NCBI GenBank assembly: GCA_017642335.1
Contig: JAGCPF010000063.1
Location: 112,959 to 176,958 of the forward strand
Direction of reading: 5' to 3'
Length of the DNA: 64,000 bases
Source of the DNA: Fibrobacter sp.
GTDB taxonomy: Bacteria > Fibrobacterota > Fibrobacteria > Fibrobacterales > Fibrobacteraceae
A program made the translations under genes and the position numbers. The first letter of the stretch is position 1. Each line of letters opens with the position of its first letter. The notes beneath the pieces were generated by a model. It searched no databases, was not told the DNA's origin, and worked only from the letters and a program-made list of their open reading frames with translations. Of this stretch, positions 24,753 through 32,914 are shown one piece after another.

Positions 24753-25361
24753 CTATTTCTTACCCACAGAATAATTGCCAGTCACAACAACAAGACGCGG
24801 GTTTGCAATTTTGCGTAACGCAACGGTATCGCCTTTCACAACGTTAATTTTAACAGGTGGAGGCGATCGTCCCCATTCATCCAAATCATGTGGATTGCTG
24901 TAAAACGTCCATTTAACGCTGTCGCTTTCCATTATCTGGAACTCAATAGTTAAAGGGTTGTCGAAATCAATGTCGGCAGGTAAATCACTATTAAGAAGTT
25001 GCAGTCCATGGCTATCATTATAAAACCAACAGGCCCCATTCTCCGCCCATACCGCACTGTCCGTCATTATCTCATGAGAAAATCTACCCATAGAAATTCG
25101 AGCTTTAATCTTCAAGCCTTCAACAACTTTCAGGTATCCCGCATTCGAAATGAAGTCAAAGCACAAATTTATATTAACCGTCCTTCTGCTATCATGTTCC
25201 TTTATGTGAAATACATGCTTTTCCGTATTGGACAAATCAATCGGAATTACTCTCATAACTTTGAAATACCCAAAAGATTTGTTTATAAACCGGATTTGCT
25301 CACTAGTACAAGCCGTCAATAAAAATAAAATACCCAATATGTACAGCAGTATTTTTACCAT
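24753..25361 (-). CDS. Lipoprotein of unknown function
   Basis: A 202-residue protein with a lipoprotein signal (MVKILLYILGILFLLTAC, lipobox LTAC). The mature part is predicted mainly beta by its alternating hydrophobic pattern and ends in ALRKIANPRLVVVTGNYSVG. I recognise no domain. It is AT-richer than the core genes around it and lies in the islet between tRNA-Ser and tRNA-Glu, so recent acquisition is plausible. The ATG at 25361 gives a normal signal peptide. Confidence 0.75.
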   Translation of the reverse strand: MVKILLYILGILFLLTACTSEQIRFINKSFGYFKVMRVIPIDLSNTEKHVFHIKEHDSRRTVNINLCFDFISNAGYLKVVEGLKIKARISMGRFSHEIMTDSAVWAENGACWFYNDSHGLQLLNSDLPADIDFDNPLTIEFQIMESDSVKWTFYSNPHDLDEWGRSPPPVKINVVKGDTVALRKIANPRLVVVTGNYSVGKK

Positions 25362-25503
25362 ACGAATCTCTGTAGCAAATAATCAAAGTCCATCGTATCA
25401 TAAATATATACAGAATCGCCTTAAAGCGAACATTTGTTCGTATTGGGAACTATGGCTTGGCGATTTCGGTGTATCGCCCTTTTCTCTGGGGTGAAAAAAG
25501 CAC

Positions 25504-25538
25504 AAAAAAAGAACCCACCTTTCGGTAGGTTCTTTTTT
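25504..25538 (-). terminator. Terminator of tRNA-Glu
   Basis: On the minus strand GAACCTACC, loop GAAA, GGTGGGTTC, then seven T. It starts two bases beyond the tRNA 3' end and is flanked by A/T runs on both sides, so it may also work in the plus direction. Confidence 0.85.
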
Positions 25539-25539
25539 A

Positions 25540-25612
25540 TACCCCCAAGCGGGTTTGAACCGCTGTTGCGGGAATGAAAATCCCGAGTCCTAGGCCACTA
25601 GACGATAGGGGC
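25540..25612 (-). tRNA. tRNA-Glu (anticodon TTC)
   Basis: The acceptor stem GCCCCTA / TGGGGGT contains G-T pairs at the ends. The anticodon arm CGGGA-TTTTCAT-TCCCG gives TTC. The T arm is AGCGG-TTCAAAC-CCGCT. CCA is not encoded. Confidence 0.93.
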
Positions 25613-25628
25613 GTCTTGCGTAGGGCCA

Positions 25629-25656
25629 AATATAGGAAAATATGTGTTTTAGTCAA
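25629..25656 (-). promoter_or_regulatory. tRNA-Glu promoter
   Basis: On the minus strand TTGACT (25656-25651), a 16-base spacer and TATATT (25634-25629), about 17 bases upstream of the tRNA. Confidence 0.6.
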
Positions 25657-25688
25657 GGGCCCCCAGTGTTTTTTTTTAATTTTTTATC

Positions 25689-27239
25689 GTGATATTGCAA
25701 AAGCGGCTCAAAAAATCCATTTTCGGCGGTCTGTTCCGGTTTATTCCCGTTGCTCTTTTGGCGAGTGCATCGGATGCGGCCCTGCTTTGGGGAATTCGCG
25801 CCTTTATGCGGATTCTGTCGGGCGAGCCGGTTGTCGGGCTTACGGAATGGATTGCCCTGATGCTCCTTTTGACCGTTTTGCGCTTCGTGTTTATGCTCTG
25901 GAAGGTCCGCATTTCCGAAAAGTGGGCCTATGGCGTGGGGGCGCTCGTCATGGGGTGGTTCCTGCGCACGTTGAGGAACCTAGCCCCGTCGAATTTTCAT
26001 GGTCCGGAGGGGGAGCGTGCCGTCGAGTCGGCTTACGAATCGACCCAGGTGTTGCAGTCCAACAGTTCGGTGTGCTTTCAGGCGGTGCAGGCGGTGTTGC
26101 AGCTCGTCGTCTTTTTGCCGGTGCTTTTTTACATCTCGTGGCCGCTTACTTTGTTCCTTTTTGTGGTGGTCGTGCCGCTGATTGGCTGGATGCAGCGCAA
26201 GATTCACCGGATGGGGCCCGAAGAAGAATCCCTTTTGGAGGCTCGGGCCGTGTTCCGCCAGGATTTGGGCCTTGCCCGCAAGTTGTTCTGCCGGTGGAGT
26301 TCTCGTTACGAACGGAACCATGTTTCCGGGGGCCTCATGCAGTCGGTGCGCTCGCTGCGGGAACGCGGGCTCTCGACTTCTGTCCGCAAGGGGGCGCTTT
26401 CGCTCACGGCAGAGACGGTCTCGGTGCTTGCCATGGTGGTGGTTTTGGCGTTCTGCGCCAAGCTGATTTCTTCGGGCTGGATGGACGGTACGGGGCTCGT
26501 GCTGTTCTGCTCGGCCGTGCTGCTTTGCTATAAGCCGGTCAAGGAATGCGCCAGGGTGGTGCCCCAGATGCGTGCCTCGGCCACTGCGTACAACGTTCTT
26601 GTCCGCTTCGGCAATCTCCCCAAACGCAAGCCGTGCGGGGGCAATCGCGATGACGGCCTGCATGTGGATGACGGGCGCTTCCAGTACGAGGGGAGCGATG
26701 CAGCCCTGTTTTGCGGGATTTCTTTTTCGTGGGACCGTTCCAAACCGGTGCTGCTGCGTGGCCGCAACGGGGTGGGCAAGTCGACGCTCTTGCGCCTTGC
26801 GGCGGGCTTGGAAGAATGGCAAGGGGATGCCAAGATGCCCCGGGACGTGTTCTTTGTCGCGCAAGACCTGGAACTCCCGCCAAGGTTCATTTTGCAAGAG
26901 CTTCTCAAGCGGAAATCCGGCGCCCTCGACAAGTTTATTCAAGCCTCCGGGACCGAAAAACTCGTGCTCAGGGAAAGCCTTTCCGGGGGCCAGCGTGCCC
27001 GCGTCGCCTTGCTGTGGGCGCTTGCTTCTGATTCGAGTACGGTGCTCCTGGACGAGCCTTTCGCCTCCATCGCCCTTGCCGACAGGGAACCGCTTTTGGA
27101 GTCGTTCCTGGATGCGGCGGCTGCACTTCACAAGTGGACTATCGTCGTGAGTCACGACAGCCTGGGTGCCTCCGTCGAAGGGCGCTTCCGCGTTGTCGAC
27201 ATGGAAGCCCTGGTGGGAGGTGGCGTTGTCGAAGGTTAG
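25689..27239 (+). CDS. ABC exporter-like protein, permease fused to ATPase
   Basis: A 516-residue half-transporter. Residues 1-300 have about five to six hydrophobic helices of an exporter-type membrane domain. The ATPase domain (about 330-510) has Walker A GRNGVGKST, signature LSGGQRARVAL, Walker B STVLLDEPFAS and the H-loop VVSHDS. The nucleotide domain is shorter than usual; the segment between Walker A and the signature is only ~75 residues. The start is GTG at 25689. It overlaps or abuts the ICMT-like gene and begins an apparent operon with kdtA and ispH. The substrate is unknown; linkage to kdtA makes an envelope lipid or glycan conceivable. Confidence 0.85.
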   Translation: MILQKRLKKSIFGGLFRFIPVALLASASDAALLWGIRAFMRILSGEPVVGLTEWIALMLLLTVLRFVFMLWKVRISEKWAYGVGALVMGWFLRTLRNLAPSNFHGPEGERAVESAYESTQVLQSNSSVCFQAVQAVLQLVVFLPVLFYISWPLTLFLFVVVVPLIGWMQRKIHRMGPEEESLLEARAVFRQDLGLARKLFCRWSSRYERNHVSGGLMQSVRSLRERGLSTSVRKGALSLTAETVSVLAMVVVLAFCAKLISSGWMDGTGLVLFCSAVLLCYKPVKECARVVPQMRASATAYNVLVRFGNLPKRKPCGGNRDDGLHVDDGRFQYEGSDAALFCGISFSWDRSKPVLLRGRNGVGKSTLLRLAAGLEEWQGDAKMPRDVFFVAQDLELPPRFILQELLKRKSGALDKFIQASGTEKLVLRESLSGGQRARVALLWALASDSSTVLLDEPFASIALADREPLLESFLDAAAALHKWTIVVSHDSLGASVEGRFRVVDMEALVGGGVVEG

Positions 27240-27879
27240 CCCGTTCATCTACCGGTATCGCGGGTACATCCTTGCCGTCATGGCGCTTGCCATGCTGCTG
27301 CTCCCGTTTGCTCTGGATGCCCGGCCCGCTGACCCGTTGGGCTCGGCTCTTGGGCTTGCCGCCATCGTGCTTTGCCTCTTGTGTAATGCCCTTGGCTTTG
27401 TGCTTCGTGTGTGGGCGCGTCGCCATATTGGTGAACATACCCGCGGGAGCGTGCATGATGCCGAATCCCTTGTGACCGGCGGCCCTTACGCCTATATCAG
27501 GCACCCGCTTTACGTGTCGAACACGGCTTTTGCCTGCGGGCTGGTGCTGCTCCAGTTCGGGATTTCTCTTTTGGCACTCCCTTTCGTGCTGGCCGTCGTT
27601 CTTTTCGAGGTGGCGCTTTCCCGTGCGGAGGACCGCTTCTTGGAAGGGCGTTTCGGGGATGCTTGGCAAGCCTGGGCGAAGGAAACGCCCCCATTTTTCC
27701 CTAGATTGAAAGGCCTTGTGGGCGGTGGACGGAAGGCGAAACTGGCCGAGGAACGGGCCGGTTCGCACCGGCACCTTGCAAAACGCACCCGTTGGAAGGC
27801 CTTTGCGGCCGATGCCTCCACGTGGGCGTGGCTCGTGTTTGTTAATTTTCTTGTGGTATGCTTAAAGTTCTGGATTTAG
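27220..27879 (+). CDS. ICMT/PEMT-like membrane methyltransferase
   Basis: About 219 residues with four to five hydrophobic helices. Its core is TGGPYAYIRHPLYVSN, the hallmark of isoprenylcysteine carboxyl methyltransferase and phospholipid methyltransferase relatives, followed by the E/R pattern ALSRAEDRFLEGRFGDAWQAW. A basic loop and one last hydrophobic helix follow. The start is uncertain: GTG at 27220 overlaps the upstream stop region, and TTG at 27226 is better spaced from GGGAGG. It overlaps kdtA by 22 bases, so it is translationally coupled. The substrate is unknown; bacterial members need not act on prenylated proteins. Confidence 0.8.
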   Translation: MALSKVSPFIYRYRGYILAVMALAMLLLPFALDARPADPLGSALGLAAIVLCLLCNALGFVLRVWARRHIGEHTRGSVHDAESLVTGGPYAYIRHPLYVSNTAFACGLVLLQFGISLLALPFVLAVVLFEVALSRAEDRFLEGRFGDAWQAWAKETPPFFPRLKGLVGGGRKAKLAEERAGSHRHLAKRTRWKAFAADASTWAWLVFVNFLVVCLKFWI

Positions 27880-29033
27880 CGCGAGTGGCATTGGGTTCCG
27901 TCGCCCAGGCGGCGGCGAAGGTGCCGGTTGTCGAACAGACGTTCCATATGAAGGAACGTCTTTACGGGCCGTGGCCCGAGGGCCCGTTCCTGTGGATGCA
28001 CGGGGCGAGTCTCGGGGAATGCAAGATGCTTCTGAATCTCGCGACCTTCCTGCAGCAGGATTTGCCCGGTTGCCCCAAGATTTTGCTCACGACGCAGAAG
28101 GCGGAAATCCTCACCTTCCTCAAGGAATCGGCGCCTAACGTGGAATCCGCTATTGCCCCGGTTGATACGCCGAGCGCAATGAAAACTTTTACCCAGACCG
28201 TCCGACCGATTGCGCTCATTCTCGGAGAAAACGAACTGTGGCCGGGCTACCTATCGGCGATGCGCCGTCGTAATGGGCTCTCTCCCGTGGCGCTCGTTTC
28301 CGGACGGTACCGCTCTTCGCTTCCGGGTGTAGACATGTCTGCCATCGGCTTTGCCTGTATGCAGACGGGTGCTGACCTTGCGCGCTTCCTGAATGTCGCC
28401 GCGAGAGGCAACATCTCGAAGATGATGATCGGGGGCGACTGGAAACTTTTGCCTTGGGCGCGCTCGGGCGGAAAGATTGAACCTCCCGAGAACCCGACCG
28501 TGGATACGGCCTTCATTTCCGTGCATATGGCGGAATGGGCGAGCCTTTCCCGCATGTTGGTGTCTTCGATCAAGCGCCAGGAGGCGGTGGTCCTCGTCCC
28601 GCGTCACCTTTCCGAGTTGGATGCTTTCCGCAAGGCTTTGCACGACCAGGAACTCATGGTGTTGGACTGGCCTTTGGTGCAGAAAGGTGCGGTGTCGGTG
28701 GTGAGTCAGTACGGTCGTACCAAGGAAGTGTTCGCGACGTCGCGTTCCTGCGTCATCGGCGGCTCGTTCTGCCGTAACCTTGGCGTGCATGATTTTTGGG
28801 AACCGCTTCAGATGGGGGTTGCGACCTGCATCGGTCCCTATACCTCCGGCAAGAAGGAAGGTGTCGAGGCGCTCCTGCGCGAAGGCGTTGTCGCCCAGTT
28901 GAAGTCGACCGCCGGCTATTCGAAGCGCCCCCTGCCCGACATTCGTCTGGTGCGGACCTTCCTTGCTCACGAACAAGCTAAGATTATGGATTCCTACAAC
29001 CAACTTTTGGATTACCTGAAGGAATTGCTTTGA
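27858..29033 (+). CDS. waaA: 3-deoxy-D-manno-octulosonic acid (Kdo) transferase, diverged
   Basis: A 391-residue GT30-type glycosyltransferase that transfers Kdo from CMP-Kdo to lipid A precursor. HGASLGE carries the catalytic Glu. ILGENELWP corresponds to the usual ETELWP. GGSFCRNLGVHDFWEPLQMG corresponds to GGSFxxxGGHNxLEP, with GVHDF replacing GGHN. The N-terminus is not very hydrophobic. At 391 residues it is slightly short. It is diverged, so the number of Kdo residues added cannot be guessed. The stop overlaps the ispH start (TGATG). Confidence 0.85.
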   Translation: MLKVLDLARVALGSVAQAAAKVPVVEQTFHMKERLYGPWPEGPFLWMHGASLGECKMLLNLATFLQQDLPGCPKILLTTQKAEILTFLKESAPNVESAIAPVDTPSAMKTFTQTVRPIALILGENELWPGYLSAMRRRNGLSPVALVSGRYRSSLPGVDMSAIGFACMQTGADLARFLNVAARGNISKMMIGGDWKLLPWARSGGKIEPPENPTVDTAFISVHMAEWASLSRMLVSSIKRQEAVVLVPRHLSELDAFRKALHDQELMVLDWPLVQKGAVSVVSQYGRTKEVFATSRSCVIGGSFCRNLGVHDFWEPLQMGVATCIGPYTSGKKEGVEALLREGVVAQLKSTAGYSKRPLPDIRLVRTFLAHEQAKIMDSYNQLLDYLKELL

Positions 29034-29965
29034 TGAAAAAACTAGTTCTTGCAACGCCCCGCGGATTCTGTGCCGGCGTGGACCGTGCTATACATGTGGT
29101 CGAGAAAGCCCTTGAAAAATATGGCGCCCCCATCTACGTGCGCCACGAAATCGTGCATAACCAGTTCGTGGTGGATTCCCTTAAGAGCAGGGGAGTTGTC
29201 TTTGTTGACGAGGTCGACGAGGTGCCGGAAGGGTCTGTGGTCATTTTTTCTGCTCATGGTGTAGCCGAATACATCTATGCCGATGCCGAGAAGAGGAACC
29301 TGCATGTGCTGGACGCAAGCTGTCCGCTGGTGCTCCGTGTGCACTATAGCGCAAAACGCCATTACAATGCCGGTCGGCACATCATCCTTATCGGACATGC
29401 TGGCCACGCCGAGGTGGAAGGAACTCTGGGGCAGCTCCCTGCGGGGGCTATCACGCTCATCCGTAACGAGCAGGACGTGGACAACCTGGTCGTCCCTGAT
29501 GGCAAGGAACTGGCCTACATTACCCAAACGACACTTTCGGTGGCCGAGACCCGCAAGATCATCGCCGCGCTCAAGCGCCGCTTCCCGAATATTGTCGGGC
29601 CTGATGCGGGGGACCTCTGCTATGCGACCGGTAACCGTCAGGCGGCGGTTTTGGAACTTTGCCAGCAGGTCGACATGCTTCTCGTTGTCGGCGCCAAGAA
29701 CTCCTCCAATTCCTCCCGTCTCATGGAACTGGGACTGGAACAGGGGATCAGGAGCCATCTCATTGCCGACGTGAACGATCTGGACCCGGCTTGGTTCAAC
29801 GACGTGGACTCCGTCGGGCTGTCCAGCGGCGCCAGTGCGCCCGAAGTCTTGGTCCAGGAAGTCGTTCAATGGCTTAAGGACCATTTTGGCCCGATTTCTA
29901 TCGAAAATTTCGTAAAATTGATCGAATCGACCAAATTTAACCTCCCAAAAGAGCTGCAAAATTGA
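29033..29965 (+). CDS. ispH: 4-hydroxy-3-methylbut-2-enyl diphosphate reductase (IspH/LytB)
   Basis: Last enzyme of the MEP isoprenoid pathway, an iron-sulfur enzyme making IPP and DMAPP. The three cluster cysteines are in PRGFCAGV, DASCPLV and DLCYATGNRQ. The substrate His residues are in HEIVHNQFVV and FSAHGV. KNSSNSSRL is also conserved. 310 residues from the ATG at 29033, which overlaps the kdtA stop; a TTG one codon earlier is less likely. Linkage of ispH with kdtA and an ABC/ICMT pair is not a standard arrangement I know. Confidence 0.96.
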   Translation: MKKLVLATPRGFCAGVDRAIHVVEKALEKYGAPIYVRHEIVHNQFVVDSLKSRGVVFVDEVDEVPEGSVVIFSAHGVAEYIYADAEKRNLHVLDASCPLVLRVHYSAKRHYNAGRHIILIGHAGHAEVEGTLGQLPAGAITLIRNEQDVDNLVVPDGKELAYITQTTLSVAETRKIIAALKRRFPNIVGPDAGDLCYATGNRQAAVLELCQQVDMLLVVGAKNSSNSSRLMELGLEQGIRSHLIADVNDLDPAWFNDVDSVGLSSGASAPEVLVQEVVQWLKDHFGPISIENFVKLIESTKFNLPKELQN

Positions 29966-29982
29966 AATTGCAATGAAAATGG

Positions 29983-30011
29983 TTGACAGTTTCGAAACTT
30001 TTAACTAAAAT
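29983..30011 (+). promoter_or_regulatory. rpmB promoter
   Basis: TTGACA (29983-29988), exactly 17 bases, then TAAAAT (30006-30011), 31 bases before the ATG. A near-consensus sigma-70 promoter. Confidence 0.75.
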
Positions 30012-30042
30012 TGGTGTCCGTAAAAAACAACGGAGTTTTATT

Positions 30043-30264
30043 ATGAGCCGTATTTGTGAAGTCACCGGAAAAGCCGGCCTCGTGGGCAACATGGTTTCCC
30101 ACTCTAACCGTAAGAAGTTGATGAAGCAGCTTCCGAACCTCCAGAAGAAGCGTTTCTATATCCCTGAAGAAGATCGCTGGGTGACCCTCCGCGTGAGCGC
30201 CGCTGGCCTCCGCACGATCAACAAGCTCGGTATCCAGACCGTAGCTCAGGAACTCGGAATCTAA
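30043..30264 (+). CDS. rpmB: 50S ribosomal protein L28
   Basis: A 73-residue L28: MSRICEVTGKAGLVGNMVSHSNRKK, then RFYIPEEDRWVTLRVSAAGLRTINKLG. The zinc-binding Cys pairs of some L28 proteins are absent, with only one Cys. CGGAGT serves as ribosome binding site. It is a single-gene unit with its own promoter and terminator; rpmG does not follow. Confidence 0.97.
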   Translation: MSRICEVTGKAGLVGNMVSHSNRKKLMKQLPNLQKKRFYIPEEDRWVTLRVSAAGLRTINKLGIQTVAQELGI

Positions 30265-30287
30265 TTCCTGTTTCGGAACAAAATTTA

Positions 30288-30317
30288 ACCGCCAAGGCAG
30301 CCCTTGGCGGTGTTTTG
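30288..30317 (+). terminator. Rho-independent terminator after rpmB
   Basis: ACCGCCAAGG (30288-30297), loop CAGC, CCTTGGCGGT, followed by GTTTTG. Ten perfect base pairs. Confidence 0.85.
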
Positions 30318-30340
30318 TGTATCTTGTGAGGTGAGAGACT

Positions 30341-30493
30341 AGAGAATACCTTTGACCACTTAGTGCTTTAGCACTTATGTGGGCATGGCCCCTTTTGGGG
30401 GAGACTAGGATCTAGTGAATAGAAATCACGCACTTCGTGCGTTAATAGCAGACGGCGAAGCCGTGATATTTTTCCCTAGCCCCTAGATCCTAA
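30341..30493. repeat. Intergenic block of CTAG units and TTCG/CGAA-centred palindromes
   Basis: CTAG occurs in AGACTAGAG, AGACTAGGATCTAGTG and CCCTAGCCCCTAGATCC. Between them lie the palindromes GTGC-TTTA-GCAC (about 30363-30374), ACGCACTTCGTGCGT (about 30428-30442) and ACGGCGAAGCCGT (about 30452-30464). No gene fits here. The style matches 10640-10698, 19700-19745 and 36004-36155. Confidence 0.65.
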
Positions 30494-31141
30494 TCACTTC
30501 TTAATAAACTGCGGTACGCCTTTGTACTTGGCCATGCTCTGCATGATGCTGCCGAGTTCCCAGTCCTTTTCCTTGAGTCTCCTGCGCAGCAGGGCGACGA
30601 AGACTTCCATGAGCATTTCGCAGTCGTAGACCGCGCGGTGCATCTTTTCGGAGTCGATTTTCATCGAGATTTCGCCACGCTTCATGAACAGGCCTGCCAT
30701 GTAGCCGAGCTTGTGGTTCGGGAGTTCGGGCAGGATGGTCTTGCTGATGGCGAGGCTGTCGACGACCGGGTTGCCGGGGACGAGCTGGGGGTTCTTGGCA
30801 TAGGCTTCGCGGAGAAAACTCGCGTCGAAGTTCGCGTTGTGGGCGAGGAGAATTGTGCCCTGGCCGCAGAAGGCGGTGAATTTCTTGAGGCATTCGCCTA
30901 CCGGGGGAGCGTCTTCGACCATCTTGTCGGTGATGTGGTTGACGCTTGAGGCTTCGGCGGGGATGAGCATGTTCGGCTTGACGAACGTCTCGAATTCCGA
31001 AATCATCTTGGGGACGACTTTGCCATCACGAGTCTCGACGGTAAACTTTACCGCACCAATTTCAATGATTTCGTCCTTTACGTTGCTAAGGCCGGTGGTT
31101 TCGAGGTCGAATGCTACGAATTTCGGAGGTAATGCAATCAC
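30494..31141 (-). CDS. DEDDh 3'-5' exonuclease, DnaQ/epsilon type
   Basis: A 215-residue proofreading-type exonuclease. ExoI motif AFDLETTGL, ExoII LLAHNANFDASFL, and ExoIII HRAVYDCEML supply the D-E-D-D-H set. I start it at GTG at 31141 (VIALPPKFVAFDLE) because GAAAGGAAG precedes it by seven bases; a TTG at 31174 would add 11 residues without a ribosome binding site. It could be the replicative epsilon subunit or a stand-alone exonuclease. The unusual C-terminal tail (SIMQSMAKYKGVPQFIKK) does not settle this. Confidence 0.85.
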   Translation of the reverse strand: MIALPPKFVAFDLETTGLSNVKDEIIEIGAVKFTVETRDGKVVPKMISEFETFVKPNMLIPAEASSVNHITDKMVEDAPPVGECLKKFTAFCGQGTILLAHNANFDASFLREAYAKNPQLVPGNPVVDSLAISKTILPELPNHKLGYMAGLFMKRGEISMKIDSEKMHRAVYDCEMLMEVFVALLRRRLKEKDWELGSIMQSMAKYKGVPQFIKK

Positions 31142-31189
31142 GGATTTCTTCCTTTCTTTGGAACCATAAATCAAATGGTTGGGCTTGCC

Positions 31190-31702
31190 CTAAAGATACT
31201 TAATTTCGACGTCAATTGATGACAGCGGGAGCGGTACGACGAACTTATCCCATGTGTTGAGCGTGAAGTGCGCCCCGTAGTGTGGGACGATGTGCCAGAG
31301 GGGCGTGCCGCTGCTTTCGGCAAGCCACTTGGAGCCGGGCTTGACTTCGAGTGCCGGACCGCGGGGGCCATCGAGGGCCATCCCGGCGAACCTTCCCGCA
31401 CGCAGGCTGCGGAGGATGTGCCGGACGTTCAACGGACCTTCTGTATCGGAACCGCGGGTGACTTCGAAGCCGAGCGATGTTGTCGCGAGGGCGAGAATTT
31501 CCCCGTCGCCGGATTTGGAGACGAGGATGTGGACTCCTTTGTCCTTGAAGGCGGCGCAGCTCGCGAGCAAGTCCCGATGCCACAATCCGAGCACCCCGGG
31601 GCGGAAATCTTCCGGGGTGTGCAGACGAATGCGCAGGCTACGCATCCAGAGAGCACCTAATTTGGCAAAAAACTTTGTTTTTAACGGGATTTTGTTCATC
31701 AT
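31190..31702 (-). CDS. DUF374-type lysophospholipid acyltransferase-like protein
   Basis: A 170-residue protein of the small LPLAT-like family DUF374. The signature elements are LGLWHRDLLAS, ILVSKSGDGEILA, LGFEVTRGSDTEG and LDGPRGPALEVKPG, in that order. Members probably acylate a lipid at the membrane, often proposed for lipid A or related envelope lipids, but the substrate is not established. The start at 31702 (MMNKIPLKTKF) is the first ATG; a TTG lies two codons upstream. It is divergent from the tRNA-Cys gene. Confidence 0.82.
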   Translation of the reverse strand: MMNKIPLKTKFFAKLGALWMRSLRIRLHTPEDFRPGVLGLWHRDLLASCAAFKDKGVHILVSKSGDGEILALATTSLGFEVTRGSDTEGPLNVRHILRSLRAGRFAGMALDGPRGPALEVKPGSKWLAESSGTPLWHIVPHYGAHFTLNTWDKFVVPLPLSSIDVEIKYL

Positions 31703-31747
31703 GGTCAAAGATAGTTTTGTTTTTTTGTTTTTTTTGCGAGTTAACCC

Positions 31748-31776
31748 TTGGAAATTTGTCGTTTTTTACCTATATT
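31748..31776 (+). promoter_or_regulatory. tRNA-Cys promoter
   Basis: TTGGAA (31748-31753), exactly 17 bases, then TATATT (31771-31776), twelve bases before the tRNA. Confidence 0.65.
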
Positions 31777-31788
31777 ACCCGCATCTTT

Positions 31789-31861
31789 GGCGACGTACCC
31801 AAGTTGGTAAGGGGCGGCTCTGCAAAAGCCTTATTCATCAGTTCGAGTCTGATCGTTGCCT
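31789..31861 (+). tRNA. tRNA-Cys (anticodon GCA)
   Basis: The acceptor stem GGCGACG / CGTTGCC has one G-T pair. The anticodon loop CTGCAAA gives GCA. The T arm is TCAG-TTCGAGT-CTGA. The discriminator is T, the identity base of tRNA-Cys. CCA is not encoded. Confidence 0.95.
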
Positions 31862-31865
31862 CTTG

Positions 31866-31901
31866 GAGACTTCCTCTTAAACGAGGGAGTCTCTTTTTTT
31901 T
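31866..31901 (+). terminator. Terminator of tRNA-Cys
   Basis: GAGACTTCCTC, loop TTAAAC, GAGGGAGTCTC, then eight or more T. Eleven base pairs with one G-T. Confidence 0.9.
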
Positions 31902-32052
31902 GTCTTGGGGATATTTGGCCGACGCTTCTATTCTCGTGTACGAAGAATATTATTCCCAATGGCTGAATAGATTCGGCGCGATAGATTTTGGGTATGCTGT
32001 GGTAGGTTTGTTAAAATACGCTTTTAGATGTGGGGAAGTGGCTAGAGGGAAT

Positions 32053-32079
32053 AAAAAAAGGTAGCCCGGAGGCTACCTT
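32053..32079 (-). terminator. Terminator of the AlkD-like gene
   Basis: On the minus strand AAGGTAGCC, loop TCCG, GGCTACCTT, then a run of T, 20 bases beyond the stop codon of the gene at 32099. Confidence 0.85.
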
Positions 32080-32098
32080 AAAAAGTTTTGCTTTGATA

Positions 32099-32761
32099 CT
32101 AGATCCAGCGAAGGATTTCCTGGGTCGTCTGCTCGGCGAAGGTGTTGTCTTGCACGAACCGGCGGACTTCGATGGGGTTAATCCTTGCGTATTCGGACAG
32201 GGCCCTGCGGATGCCGTTGCGGATGTAGTAATCGTCATCCTTGGCGCAGGAGAGGCAGAACTGGCGCAGGAGCGGCCAGTCCGTGTGGTCCTTGTACTGG
32301 ATCTGGAAAATAATGACGCTGCGGCGAATCCAGATATTGGGGTCGCGAATCCAGGATGCAATTTTGGTGCGGAGCACCGGCAGACGCCAGACCAGGTCGC
32401 CCAGGATGCAGGCGGCCAGCGTGTCGACCGTGTCATGCCAAGCACGGGTCTTGATGAGTTTTTTCAAGAAGACCAGGTGTTGCCCTCCCAGCATGTGACG
32501 GTGTCTGAACAGGTAGTCGCAGGCGGCGTATTGGATTTCTCTGTACGGTTGTGCCCACATGTCCTCGATTCGGCTGACTAGCTCGGCGTCGTCCTTGGGC
32601 GGGTTCCTGTCGAAAATCGGGTAAGTGACTTCACGGCGAGGGACTAGCTTGACCCCGAGAAAGTCGAACTGCTCACGAGCCTTTTTGGACATCTCGTGCG
32701 ACTCTTCTTCGTTTGCGATTGCGCGGAGCGCGAGTAGTATTTCTTGTGTAAAGCGAAGCAT
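32099..32761 (-). CDS. AlkD-like HEAT-repeat DNA glycosylase / DNA alkylation repair protein
   Basis: A 220-residue all-helical protein of the AlkC/AlkD superfamily, which removes N3- and N7-alkylated bases. The active-site helix TRAWHDTVDTLAACILG matches the conserved W..D of AlkD (usually SWWDTVD). PNIWIRRSVIIFQ carries the conserved Arg. The acidic helix near residue 175 (KDDDYYIRNGIRRALSEYA) is also typical. The first Trp of the usual WW is Ala here. Stand-alone gene with its own terminator. Confidence 0.85.
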   Translation of the reverse strand: MLRFTQEILLALRAIANEEESHEMSKKAREQFDFLGVKLVPRREVTYPIFDRNPPKDDAELVSRIEDMWAQPYREIQYAACDYLFRHRHMLGGQHLVFLKKLIKTRAWHDTVDTLAACILGDLVWRLPVLRTKIASWIRDPNIWIRRSVIIFQIQYKDHTDWPLLRQFCLSCAKDDDYYIRNGIRRALSEYARINPIEVRRFVQDNTFAEQTTQEILRWI

Positions 32762-32914
32762 TGTTACAAAAATAGTCCAGAAACAATTTATTTTCTAGGC
32801 CTTGACAAAAAGTTTTTTGAATTTTTTTTATCTTTTGACACAAACGTGACAAAAAAAAGTCAAAAATCACTCTTGACAACTCGAAATTTTTTCTAATAAC
32901 TCGCTCGAAAGCCT

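Noticed and set aside
25427..25440. Palindrome CGAACATTTGTTCG, a perfect match to the Gram-positive LexA (GAAC-N4-GTTC) box
   Set aside because: The LexA box I recall for Fibrobacter is TGCNC-N4-GTGCA, not this one, and the nearest gene is a lipoprotein of unknown function. A chance palindrome is more likely.
31675..32064. Open frame of 129 codons over tRNA-Cys
   Set aside because: It runs through the tRNA and its terminator, has no ribosome binding site and its composition is not coding-like.
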